Below are positions 9,684 through 20,202 of a stretch of 64,000 nt of DNA, piece after piece. A program made the position numbers and the translations under genes. Each line of letters starts with the position of its first letter. Position 1 is the stretch's first letter. Source of the DNA: Lineus longissimus (Eukaryota; Nemertea; Pilidiophora; Heteronemertea; Lineidae); assembly GCF_910592395.1 (NCBI RefSeq), contig NC_088309.1, forward strand, positions 17,362,599-17,426,598, written 5' to 3'. Below the pieces are notes generated by a model. That model was given only the letters and a program-made list of their open reading frames with translations, did not search any database and was not told where the DNA came from.

Positions 9684-12233
9684 CGCAAGGGCCCAACGCG
9701 CCGCGTAGCGGCAAAAAAGCGAAGCTGGCGAAACATTTATAACGGGTCACCGTCACTTATTATTGGACTTATAGCGCATTTACGGGGTTGCAACTATTTT
9801 GCTTTATAGTGTCACCAGGAAAGAAAAGCATGCGACCTAACGCCGATCTATTTGTATAAAGTGATAATTGGAAGGTATATAGTAGGAAATATCAATAAAA
9901 TAATCATTCCATGTCGTCTTTTGAGGGCATTTTTGATTGTAAAAAATATATGTGTACGTCACCGTAGTCTCTGCAATGATAATTTTATCAGAGCAGTCTC
10001 GCGCAAGTAGAAGTTCTTTACCTATTAGTTCTTCACTTATTAGTCTCAACGTCTGGCGCAAAGCCAGACGTTTTCCATTACGATTTCACTACGATGTTTG
10101 ACAAGAAGGAGCAGTGCGCGAGATATGCTAATGAGCAGACTTCCCTCGCTTGAGTTTCTGAAGAATGTTCCATATCGCGCTAAGCTCATCACTGCTGATT
10201 ATGACAGGCGTGCAACGGTAGGTATCTGCTCCCCAACTTCCACCCTAATACGGTACAATAAGTTACCATTTGATGGGAATGGGACAATGCCCTCACTGTG
10301 TATGGAGTCATAGGGATAAGAAGACATTATTCATTAGTGTTGGTACAAGTGATTTTGCCCAAAAAGCATGCGCATTCAAAAAACAAAATATGCAAGGTAT
10401 CACGTACGTACATGACCATGACGACGTGCAGAAAGTACACTGGCCAGTGCATACCCTATGGCTATGTACTAGTAAACATGGTAAACATGAACAACATCAT
10501 TATTCATCGGCTCATCTACACAGTGGTTATCAAACTAGGATTATAAAGGTAATTTCTTAGCCCTGCACAGTGGGTTTCAGTCTTGATAAAGGGGCACTAT
10601 TGCTAGCAGCTAGGTAGGCAAGATAAAGTTAGCCGAAGTAGCCGATAGGGGTCTCTCACCCCTCAAAGTCTGTCACAACTATTCAAGCTTGTACAAGGAA
10701 TACATGCAGCGCTGACTCTAACAAGACCCAATGGGAATGTCGCACAGTCATCTGTCAAAAACAAGACCTATGTTGTAGTATGATCTCTTGCCAATATTTA
10801 ATAATTGCACTATCGTCATCACCTCATCATACTCAATTGACATTACAGGCACACATTGACATAGACCACTGTTGCAATCAACGACACAGTCGCTATCCAA
10901 GTAGCATTATAGAGGTAATTATCATTATCATACCTCATTAGCATGTGAACCAATCGCGTCGCGTCCTTTGCGATCACGGCAAAGCCTCATGGAATAATGT
11001 CTTTCACCGTTGAATAATTTTTCATATTCCATGCCTACAACTTCAATTTCTTCATATTCCATGGCTAGAAGTTCAATACCAATATAATATCCAAGATAAA
11101 GTTACAATAAGTAGTCAATAGGGGTCTCTCACCTCTCACTGTATGTCCACACTATTCACGCTTGTACGAGGAATACATTCAATGCTGAATCTAACAACAC
11201 CCAGTGCCCTCACTCTGTTAGTCACTGGAAGATGGCCCATTTCACTCCTTGCTTCTACTTCACCTATAGTCTCATTGCAAACGCCTCAGTTCTATGATAT
11301 CACATTCACTTTCAGCTGTCATGCAACGCAACAACTGTGCTATCTGCCATCGCACATCAACGAAGAAGTGCAGCCGCCCACATTCCACCTCACGTCTGTC
11401 CGACCAGCTGCAATCCTCGAGGACGCCCCACTGTACCACGATTTCACTACGATGTTTGACAAGAAGGAGCAGTGCGCGAGATATGCTAATGAGCAGACTT
11501 CCCTCGCTTGAGTTTCGGAAGAATGTTCCATATCGCGCTAAGCTGACCACTGCTGACCATGACAGGCGTGCATTGGACTGGTACAGGTTGGAACTGAACA
11601 TTGAATATGCTGGTGGTGACGCTTTCTGATGAGAAGTTGGTCGTGACTGATGCAGTATCCTTGGACTTGTCCACAGCATCGTTCAATCATTGCTCTCTGA
11701 GCTGCCTTGATTCTATACTTACCCAAATACTAAGACCAAATGCCTGTTGACTGTGCTTTAAGAGAGACTGGCGCCATGCCTAGAGGTATGACTGACCCCT
11801 ATTGGCAAATTTGTATGACTTTATCTTGCCTACCTAGCTGCTGCCTATAGTCTCCCTTTAACTGCGGAACACTTCAAAGTCGATAAAATGCCATGTTCCA
11901 CCTTTTAATGTGTTCAGACCGCCATTTTCAAAATAATCAAGTCAGGACACTGCCTTCTTGTCTCATAATAAATTTTGCTTTCCTCAATAATAACATTTCT
12001 TCTTCTTCAATGCTTTCATCATTCCAAACTTCTCCTCCTCTGACTTTTACAGGGGTACAGTCATGGCAATCAAAACCCAAATACTGAGACCAAATGCCTG
12101 TTGACTGTGCTTTAAGAGAGACTGGCGCCATGTCTAGTCTCTCTTAAAGCACAGTCACAGTCAACAGACGCCAACCCCCTCAGACTCAGAAACCACAAAC
12201 GCCCAACCCTTCCTGCTACCTTAATACTTCTGG
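9684..12233 (-). mobile_element. Hairpin-ended repeat element, copy 2 (2,550 bp)
   Basis: Nearly identical to copy 1 and joined to it end to start with no intervening base (TTCTGGA then CGCAAGG at 9,684). It lacks about 600 bp present in copy 1 (7,356-7,967). That segment contains sequence also found at 8,231-8,310, so a deletion in copy 2, perhaps by recombination between internal repeats, is likelier than an insertion in copy 1. Hairpins at 9,700-9,712, 10,048-10,072 and 12,099-12,173 match those of copy 1. The right edge at 12,233/12,234 falls back into the piggyBac reading frame. Confidence 0.7.
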
Positions 12234-12754
12234 ATTGGAGTTGTTATCTGTAGGTGCAGACACATTATACCTTGATCCAACTGGGGCACAATGTCCCCGG
12301 TTGCACCCTGTCCTGACTCGCACACCACGGCCCCTGGCTTTACCTCTTGGCATGGGAACATGATTTCTATCAGGTGATTCACTTCTACTTCTGGTGGATG
12401 CACCACTTGCTTGATGGTCCTCATAGTCACTAAGTTCCTGATTGACATCGTTCTCACCCATAGAATGACCATCACTGTCGTAGTTGACATCGGCGTCGGG
12501 TTGATAATCGACATCCATGATGTCATCTTCAGATGCAGGGGCACCATTATCTACATCCATGTCCTCGTTTTCGGATGCAGGTAAGCTTTCAGCTATGCTC
12601 ATGTCATCATAGGCAGGTTGTTACAAGCTAGAATCTACACACACTTCATCATCCAGAGGAACGTTATCATCATCATCTGATTCACCAAGATCCAAATCGT
12701 CATCATCAGAATCAGCATCTATCAGCATCTCAAGTACTTGGCTGGTACTGAATG
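12234..12754 (-). pseudogene. piggyBac transposase, acidic N-terminal exon
   Basis: The frame after a clear acceptor (ttttctctgcag at 12,755-12,766) reads STSQVLEMLIDADSDDDDLD, the usual acidic opening of PGBD-type transposases, then more acidic clusters (ENEDMDVDNG, DIMDVDYQPD) and an STRSRSESPDRN unit like those at 5,900-6,533. An in-frame TAA at about 12,619-12,621 breaks it. At 12,234 the frame meets the hairpin-ended element and resumes at 6,533 (NSN on one side, QDIQNNSDAS on the other, matching the internal repeat SNQDIHNDSDAS). The first exon with the start codon is not certain; a short frame starting MAGNLNIGLW near 12,930 is possible but its donor is poor. Confidence 0.75.
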
Positions 12755-13977
12755 CTGCAGAGAAAAAGGGGCAAAAAACTGGTAAGGGGCGAGTTCTGCA
12801 GCAGTACAGGTCATATTGTGTGCTAATATGATAATATTTGTAGAAATAATAGGTACAAAAACAGTTGGAAGGGTACCGGTATTTGAAATGCACTCGCGCC
12901 AAAGTCCTATGTTCAAATTTCCCGCCATTTCTGGGTAATAAAATGGCAACAATGTCCGCTTCAAAAACTGTTTATACGACGATATATACTGTTGTAGGCC
13001 TTCAAATGCAAAAGTAGGGCCTCATTAGTGTCCATTCTATGACCTGTGCAGGGATTTATCATAGAAGAGCCTGGTTTGAGTAGATAGATCGGCATGTTTT
13101 AGACGGGCATGAGGATTGAAATGCAATGACACCACGTGCTCGCCACATGTTAGTGAGCTACAGGCGATATTATGAACGAACACCCTATGAAACACCATCG
13201 AAATTAAGCTTTGGATTACACTTTATCAATGTGTATACTCACCCATACTTGATATCGCCAGATAACAGCGATATTTGCGATAGTTTCACCGGTGCCGACT
13301 TCAAATCGAAACTTCAGTTTTTCCAATACCACGTGTCCTTGTCATCTGCTCTTCACGCCGAAGGCAAGGACATATGTTGACGGAAAAAATCACGAGATGG
13401 CAGCACTATACATTCTACAGTTTAAGCCTCGTCCAAAGGCGGTCTTATAGCGAGTTATTTAGTAATTTCTATTTATCTGAGGTATGTAGGCCTCCCGGTA
13501 AATACCGGGTGCGGGCCAGGGGTACGGGATAGAGGCACCCGGTATATACCGGGTGCGGTAGCGAAAGAGCTAGAGCACTCTCGATCTTTATCACCCAAAA
13601 CAAGTTCTAGCTGCAGGTGGTAACGTTAAGTGGCAATATTTGACCACAGCCAAGTCGAGACAAGACTTCTGAACCTCATTTGAAAAAAATAGATCTTTTT
13701 ATTCCAGTTCACACAGTCACAGTCACAGGAAATGAATGCACAACTCCTCAAGTTTAAAATATGACAAGCATGCCTGCTATACCTATTAGTATTACATGTA
13801 CTTAAGCTATACTGGAAACTGTAAGTTCTAGCCATTTTTGATAAGGTGTGCTTTCGTCCATGTGAGGCAAAATAGCTGGACACATTTTGCCCTATAACTA
13901 GTAATGACTCCAGAAAAAAACAACTTTGCCTCAAGCCTGTAAAGGATCCCAGTAAGTGATTGACTCAGAATACTTAC
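12755..13977. other. Spacer with palindromic GC-rich motif
   Basis: No recognisable gene. A perfect 22-bp palindrome lies at 13,535-13,556 (core CCGGTATATACCGG), and a related CCCGGTAAATACCGGG lies at 13,494-13,509. Plus-strand ORF 13,126-13,380 has no recognisable features. Confidence 0.5.
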
Positions 13978-14532
13978 CAACTCCAATAGTCATAGCAGTT
14001 TGGTCACTTTCTGCTGAAACATGAACACAAGGCTTGTTTGCCAAAAATATCATAAATAACCTTGTCTCTGTGAATACGGTCTGACTGAGGCTACAATGTA
14101 CAACAGCCCTGCAATCAGACTGAAAAAAAAAGATTGTTTATCTTTCTACAGCATTGCTAAACCATCTGGCAAAGAATGTTGATGTCTACGACCATGTAGA
14201 TCACTAGAGAGATTTAGCTTCAGAATAATTTGATGTTGTGGTAAAGGTAATGTCACTGGCAAATATCTGAGGGTTTTCATAAATTGTATTGCCCCATAGT
14301 GTCAAAATGCTGAGAATGCTAGGCACCCCATTGCATGTACCATGTTAATGTACCCACCTGAGTCATACAGCTCCATTAACGCAAAACAAAAATTGGATCC
14401 CCCTTCACATGCCAGTGCAATTTTCATGGCACTGCACACCTCTCGGTGTCAACTTCTTCTTCTCTTGCCATTGGTTGCATCCGTAAACCAGAACATGGCT
14501 GTATGAATCCCAGCTGATGATAATGAAGCCAA
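13978..14532 (-). pseudogene. Two possible orphan exons, unrecognised
   Basis: Exon-like block 13,978-14,119 is open for 47 codons (begins SDCRAVVHCSLS, includes PCVHVSAESD) and is framed by a ttttttttcag acceptor and a GTAAGTA donor. Block 14,358-14,532 has a tttcag acceptor and a GTGGGTA donor; it reads LASLSSAGIHTAMFWFTD and later AMKIALACEGGSNFCFALME in one frame, but has one in-frame TGA. Splice phases of the two do not match. They may be remains of a gene or of a transposon. I do not recognise the protein. Confidence 0.25.
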
Positions 14533-15399
14533 CTGAAATTTTGTGAAAAATTAAGAATACTGACCAGTGAAGAGAATCACATTACTCATTAGATTCATAA
14601 CCACCGGGAGAATCAATTCACCAGATTGATATGAAAAGGGAAAGTCCAACAACTTGCTGAGCTACATGTAGCCTGTCTTGGGAGGGAGAATAATGTTGGA
14701 AAAACTGTGTTGTTAGAGTAATTCCATACATGATATGACATAGGTTGTGTTCATCTGGTATCACAGTCCCTCAGTACCTCATGCAAGAAAATGCACGTTT
14801 GCCGGTATGTCTAGTGGAGAGCACTGCAAAGGGACTCGATGGTAAATTTTCAAAAAATAATTATTGCAAACAGATGTCTGGCCGGATGGATTGGATCTGC
14901 ACATCAAATTGTGGGGGACAAGAGCCAGTCTGCTGTCTCTGGTCATGACCTTGCATATTCATATTGACTATTTTTTGGTTAATAGTTTACATTGTAGACC
15001 TACATGACTACCGGTACATGTACAATGTAATCATCACTTACGTCTTTTTGTATTCTGTTCCAAATGTGATGGATGTTGTTGGAACATGCGTACTTTGACC
15101 CTTTCTCCATCGCTTTTTGCATCTTTTCCGCCTTATTTTGGCTTGGTAAGCTTTCATATCGTATTTGCAACTTTTGCAGAAAGTCACACGTGTCGGGTTT
15201 GAAACCTTTTACAGTATCTGGGCCGATACAGCATCTCTACAGGCCTTACAGTTACAGACTGGACTTTCATCCTTCTAAACAATGTAGTCTTAGGCATAAT
15301 TACCTCTTTGATATCCCGTGCTTTATCCAAATTACCAAGACAGATCCGGCAATCGCCCCGGTTCCATTTGTATCAATATATGAGCGCCTATTGCAACAC
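14533..15399. other. No feature seen
   Basis: Small open frames only, without family motifs, repeats or convincing splice signals. Confidence 0.4.
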
Positions 15400-15465
15400 C
15401 CTCCGCCAGCCTACCTCTCTGGCTGGGCACCACCTCCACAGCTAGGAACCTCTCTGACCAGGAAC
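15400..15465 (+). repeat. Left arm of a distant inverted repeat
   Basis: About 65 bp containing CTACCTCTCTGGCTGGGCAC and CCACAGCTAGGAACCTCTCT. Its reverse complement, with only a few mismatches, is at 22,008-22,070. Both arms read inward, so they bracket about 6.5 kb that includes the Josephin-type gene. Confidence 0.7.
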
Positions 15466-15669
15466 CACACGTGACTGGTAGTATCACTTCCAACCGTTTG
15501 AAGAAATGGCGGTGCTGTTGGTTGATATGTTGGCGTGCAGTAGTAGCTCAGCTCATGCTCCGCGTGCGGGTGTAAAAGAAATGCTGGTCCCCATGAGTCT
15601 AAGTCCAGTCTAGAATTCCTTTGTGAGGAATATTAGTTCTTGTGGGAAAAGGGAGATATATTGTTCCGC

Positions 15670-15822
15670 TGTGATAGAATCAAATGCCCTCCCTTTCCTG
15701 ATGCCCGCCTGTATTGTTCTTCTTCGGATGAAGGGTCTTGGCCTCTTTAGAGTCCTATTGAATGGTGCCGGTGTTCTATTGTTGAGGGCATTTAATATCA
15801 GGGGGCATCTGATTCTATTACA
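15670..15822. mobile_element. Small MITE-like inverted repeat
   Basis: TGATAGAATCAAATGCCC near the left end and GGGGGCATCTGATTCTATTA near the right end are imperfect reverse complements, about 150 bp apart. No clear target-site duplication and no ORF. Confidence 0.5.
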
Positions 15823-15952
15823 CCGGCACCTTTAAATCATATGTTGGGTTTCTTTGTTATAGAATATAATAATAGGGCCTACATGCAGCATAGCACCTTT
15901 CCTTATTGCCCTGCCCTTACTTAGAGTAAATTATACTATACACCTACAGGGC

Positions 15953-16112
15953 CAGGGGCGTAGCTAGCTTTTTGGTCTGGCGGGGGGGGGGGGCAAAAGG
16001 CTCTCTGGGGGACAAAATGACCCTTTATGAAATCTTTTGGCCAAAAACACATATTTTGGTGACCTCGGGGGGAGGGGGCATTTGCCCCCCCCCTCTGCTA
16101 CCTACGCCCCTG
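15953..16112. mobile_element. hAT-like MITE with CAGGGGCGTAGC termini
   Basis: Begins CAGGGGCGTAGCTAGC and ends GCTACCTACGCCCCTG: terminal inverted repeats of the kind seen on many non-autonomous hAT elements in invertebrates. The interior has long G and C runs. I see no 8-bp target duplication, so it may be an old copy or have damaged flanks. Confidence 0.65.
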
Positions 16113-16779
16113 CTTTCCCGGGCCTGCTATATACTAGTCTCGTTACTCTAAGCCTCCTCTAAGCCCTGCCCGAAACCATCACTATTGTATTAGGTATAGG
16201 CTATAGATCACTCTGAAACACTAATTACTTGAGAAGTGTTCTGAGCACATTAATATTGGGTTTGCTGCCCGATGTCCAGCTTGTTCCAGGCTTCTGTCTA
16301 GGAGTAAGGAGAGAGCGACACCCCCCAGATCGAGCCAATGACTGTAGAGCACATCCTGGGAAGATGCCCAACGCTTGCAGCGTTGAGGAGGGAGACTTGA
16401 CCGGCTGACGAACACCAACTCCGCTTCTGATTACTAGTAAGTCTGGAGAGTCTGTTAGATGGAAATGAACACAAAGAAGAAGAATTTCCAGGCTGAAGGG
16501 TCCAAGTAATGAAATGACCACACGATTTAGTTTTAAAGATGTATTTATTAATCAATCAATAGACATCATTTGAATTACAACAATTTTGTTCAGTGGACAC
16601 ATTCGCATATCTATTAATAAAAACCTCCTGATGAGAATTGAACATTTTACACTGTGACTACAATCAATGAATACCACTCTTGACTTTTTAAGTAAAATGA
16701 CTATTAAGTTATTACCACAATCCACCCAATATTGAATATTTCAAAGAAGTTTCTTCCAAACTGATCAATAACCCAATCT

Positions 16780-18440
16780 GTTCAATATTGGGCAAACTGT
16801 GTTAATTACAGAACATTTCATAGTCATTTCACTTGAAATGGTCGAGAGCAGGTTACCTCCACAGCCAGGCACCACCAAGTGAAAACAGCAGTCTATGTGT
16901 CCCTGGCCTTATACAATTGAATACTTGGATAAATAAAACTTTGAATCTGTTCAATATTGGGTAAACTGTGTTAATTACAGAACATTTCATAGTCATTTCT
17001 CTTGAAATGGTCGAGAGCAGGTTACCTCCACAGCCAGGCACCACCAAGTGAAAAAAGCAGTGTATGTTTCCCTGGCCTTATACAATTGATAACTTTGATA
17101 AATAAAACTTTTAATCTGTTCAATATTGGGCAAACTGCCTTAATAATCGAACAATAACATAGTCATTTCTCTTGAAATGGTCGAGATCAGGTTACCTCCA
17201 CAGCCAGGCACCACCAAGTTATAAAAGCAGTCTATGTGTCCCTGGCCTTATACAATTGATTACTTGGATAAATAAAACTTTGAATCTGTTCAATATTGGT
17301 AAGCTGTGTTAATAACAGAACATTTCATAGTCATTTCTCTTGAAATGGTCGAAAGCAGGTTACCTCCACAGCCAGGCACCACCAAGTGAAAAAAGCATTG
17401 TATGTGTCCCTGGCCTTATACATTTGATTACTTGAACATATAAAACTTTGAGTCTGTTCAATATTGGGTAAACTGTGTTAACCCTTAAAGCGCTGAATTA
17501 ACAAAATCATATTACCCCTGAGCGCCGAATTAACCGAGCATTTTTGAAAATGATTAATAACAACGTTATTTTTGTTACAAACACCATGGAATGTACTGAT
17601 GATTTTATACAAATGGTAATTCCCGTCGATTTTTGTGACATTTCCCGCCAAAATTTACTAATTAGGGGTTAATTAGTGCAAATACCCATAATCAACAAAA
17701 ATATGGCCAGAACATACCTCCATCAGCTTTTTATACCTCCCTTGGTATTTTAATATGAAGTCTGGGTCTAAATACATCGTTTCCATCCGATTCCTGGTCG
17801 AAGCATCCGTCTAATTAGTCGTAGCAGCGCTAATTACTCCTGATGACGTCATTCCCGCGAAAATGGGGCTTCAAGTTTTTGATAAAATACTCAAAAGCTT
17901 GTATAGAAACTTGAAATTTGTTCGATGCCATTTTGTGCTAAGCATCACTGTCGAAGTACCAAAGAGCGTACATGCACACTCACTGCCATCTCTTAGCAGA
18001 CAGGTGGAACTAAATGTCTGCTGTCGACGATCGTCGCCTCTGGCGCTTTCCCCCTTATGTCGACGATCGTCGCCTCTGGCGCTTTAAGGGTTAATAACAG
18101 AACATTTCATAGTATTTTCTCTTGAAATGGTCGAGAGCAGGTTACCTCCACAGCCAGGCACCACCAAGTGAAAAAAGCAGTGTATGTGTCCCTGGCCTTA
18201 TACATTTGATTACTTGAACAAATAAAACTTTGAGTCTGTTCAATATTGGGTAAACTGTGTTAATAACAGAACATTTCATAGTCTTTTCTCTTGAAATGGT
18301 CGAGAGCAGGTTACCTCCGCAGCCAGGCACCACCAAGTGAAAAAAGCAGTGTATGTGTCCCTGGCCTTATACATTTGATTACTTGAACAAATAAAAATTT
18401 GAGTCTGTTCAATATTTGGTAAACTGTGTTAATATCAGAA
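16780..18440. repeat. 169-bp tandem repeat, about seven units
   Basis: Units start with CTGTTCAATATTGGG at about 16,780, 16,947, 17,116, 17,286, 17,454, 18,236 and 18,405, giving a 167-170-bp period. Each unit contains CTTGAAATGGTCGAGAGCAG and CCAGGCACCACCAAGTGAAA. Open frames of 64-75 codons on the minus strand arise from the repeat and are not genes. The fifth unit is interrupted by the MITE at 17,482-18,090. Confidence 0.9.
17482..18090. mobile_element. piggyBac-type MITE inserted in the 169-bp repeat
   Basis: 609 bp with 12-bp terminal inverted repeats (CCCTTAAAGCGC / GCGCTTTAAGGG) flanked on both sides by TTAA (17,478-17,481 and 18,091-18,094). Removing it with one TTAA restores the repeat sequence GTGTTAATAACAG exactly as in sister units. 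The right end has a doubled subterminal block containing GTCGACGATCGTCGCCTCTG. No coding capacity. TTAA duplication and CCC start identify the piggyBac superfamily; it could be mobilised by a transposase of the kind encoded at 4,060-12,754, though matching termini were not found there. Confidence 0.93.
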
Positions 18441-19021
18441 CATTTAAAACAATAAAACAATGGTGAACAATACATCAATGTTATCAATTTGATCGTGGAC
18501 TTAACAAGGGGTTCTAACAGCCAGACAAATTTACCCACACTTCTAAAGACCTCGACATAGGCAGGACAAAATTCAGCTGTTGGTAATTACAAGTTTTTAA
18601 AAGGTCAAGCATAAGACCAAGTGAAAACCTTCAATAGATAGTAATTTTGCCATGAGAGGCAATTTTTTTTGTTTCAATGATCATGTGATGTTGTTGCTAC
18701 TCACCGACCATCATTGAATTGCTGACACACACAGAATCGTTTTCTGATATTCGGTACCAAGGAGGGATAGATAAACGATTTCCTTAATTTCTGGAAAAGA
18801 ATCATAATTTTAGGTGAGTAAAATATTAAGGTCAAATCAAATGATTTACAACACTTTCAGACCATTTACATTTATTTAAATTTAAAACATTAAAGCACCT
18901 TAAGTTTTTTTCCTATATAAATTGTACGACAATAATACTAATAATAATAAGCAATATGATATGTATGATAATAATGAACATACATTTGATCATGGACTTC
19001 TGCTAAGGAAACAAACACTAC
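18441..19021. other. No feature seen
   Basis: AT-rich sequence with a short exon-like stretch near 18,690-18,745 (donor GTGAGTAG) that I could not place in frame with neighbours. Confidence 0.4.
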
Positions 19022-19084
19022 CTTTGTTTGACACGGCCGTAAAGCATAGCCATGGTCTGCAAGGGTGACTGATGCCTCACAATC
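19022..19084 (-). CDS. Probable 63-bp exon downstream of the P/Q-rich exon
   Basis: Framed by a ctctttttag acceptor and a donor GTAGTG, open in phase 0: DCEASVTLADHGYALRPCQT. Its end (HGYALRPCQTK) resembles the end of the preceding exon (DGYSSKRPCPIE), and both end at codon boundaries followed by GTAGTG, suggesting an exon duplication. Function unknown. Confidence 0.4.
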
Positions 19085-19250
19085 CTAAAAAGAGAGTCAC
19101 AAGAAATATGAAATGCACACAGTAGGAAATGGAATATGCTTTTTTGTGATTGTAGGTGGCTTTGATAGACCAGAGTCATATTCATTTACTCTTTCTTCTG
19201 ACATTGTCTGATAAAAATAATGGACAAAGGCTCAGGAAACAAAACACTAC

Positions 19251-19973
19251 CTCTATTGGACATGGTCTTTTTGATGAATATCCATCATATCCAATGTCTT
19301 CATTGATGTCAATGTCAGGTTGAGAGGCTGGCGACGGGTCTGGCATTGGCGACTGCGCTTCAGGTTGAGAGGCTGGCGACGGGTCTGGCATTGGCGACTG
19401 CGCTTCAGGTTGATAGGCTGGCGACGGGTCTGGCATTGGCGACTGCGCTTCAGGTCGAGAGGCTGGCAACGGGTCTGGCATTGGCGACTGCGCTTCAGGT
19501 TGAGAGGCTGGCAACGGGTCTGGCATTGGCGACTGCGCTTCAGGTTGAGAGGCTGGCGACGGTTCTGGCATTGGCGACTGCGCTTCAGGTTGAGAGGCTG
19601 GCGACGGGTCTGGCATTGGCGACTGCGCTTCAGGTTGAGAGGCTGGCGACGGTTCTGGCATTGGCGACTGCGCTTCAGGTTGAGAGGCTGGCGACGGTTC
19701 TGGCATTGGCGACTGCGCTTTAGGTTGAGAGGCTGGCGACGGGTCTGGCATTGGCAACTGCGCTTCAGGTTGAGAGGCTGGTGACGGGTCTGGCATTGGC
19801 GACTGCGCTTCAGGTTGAGAGGCTGGCGACAGGTCTGGCATTGGCGACTGCGCTTCAGGTTGAGAGGCTGGCATTGGCGACTGCGCTTCAGGTTGAGAGG
19901 CTGGCGACGGGTCTGGCATTGGCATCTGCGCTTCAGGTTGAGAGGCTGGCGACGGGTCTGGCATTGGCATCTG
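19251..19973 (-). CDS. Probable exon encoding 15-residue P/Q-rich repeats
   Basis: Minus-strand frame of about 14-15 copies of SPMPDPSPASQPEAQ, opening after a strong tttacag acceptor at 19,974 and ending DINEDIGYDGYSSKRPCPIE at a GTAGTG donor (last base 19,251). The phase joins cleanly to the exon at 19,084. The repeat is related in length and wording to the SQPREQMQMPGP repeat of the Josephin frame at 21,045-21,281, so this may be a later exon of the same gene. The obvious donor at 20,216 gives a different phase, so the link is unproven. The protein stretch would be disordered. Confidence 0.5.
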
Positions 19974-19975
19974 TA
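19318..19975. repeat. 45-bp minisatellite
   Basis: Tandem 45-bp units containing GAGAGGCTGGCGACGGGTCT and GGCATTGGCGACTGCGCTTC; one unit near 19,865 is shortened to 30 bp. The length changes are multiples of three, keeping the minus-strand frame open. Plus-strand open frames over this region are repeat artefacts. Confidence 0.92.
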
Positions 19976-20202
19976 AATTATTTAAAATTTTACTCATGGG
20001 TGGGATAGAAATAAATATCTTCTCACTAATACCATAATCTGAAATTAGGGAGGGAACTATAGGCAGTAGCTAGGGTAAATAGGTGGTCATTGCATAACTG
20101 GTATGCTTAAGTTAGGGGTTTGGGTTGCCTTGATTCAGTGATAATTATCTACTGCATTGGATGTTTTTTGAGATGGTTCCCTAATTGCTGTCTCAATGCA
20201 AC

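Noticed and set aside
15953-16112. 8-bp target-site duplication for the hAT-like MITE
   Set aside because: The eight bases on each side do not match.
16853-18538. Open frames of 64-75 codons (MVVPGCGGNLLSTISRE)
   Set aside because: Each is the same shadow in successive 169-bp units.
19320-20008. Plus-strand RGWRRVWHWRLRF and LATGLALATALQ open frames
   Set aside because: All frames of the 45-bp repeat are open; only the minus-strand frame has a good acceptor, donor and non-repeat end.
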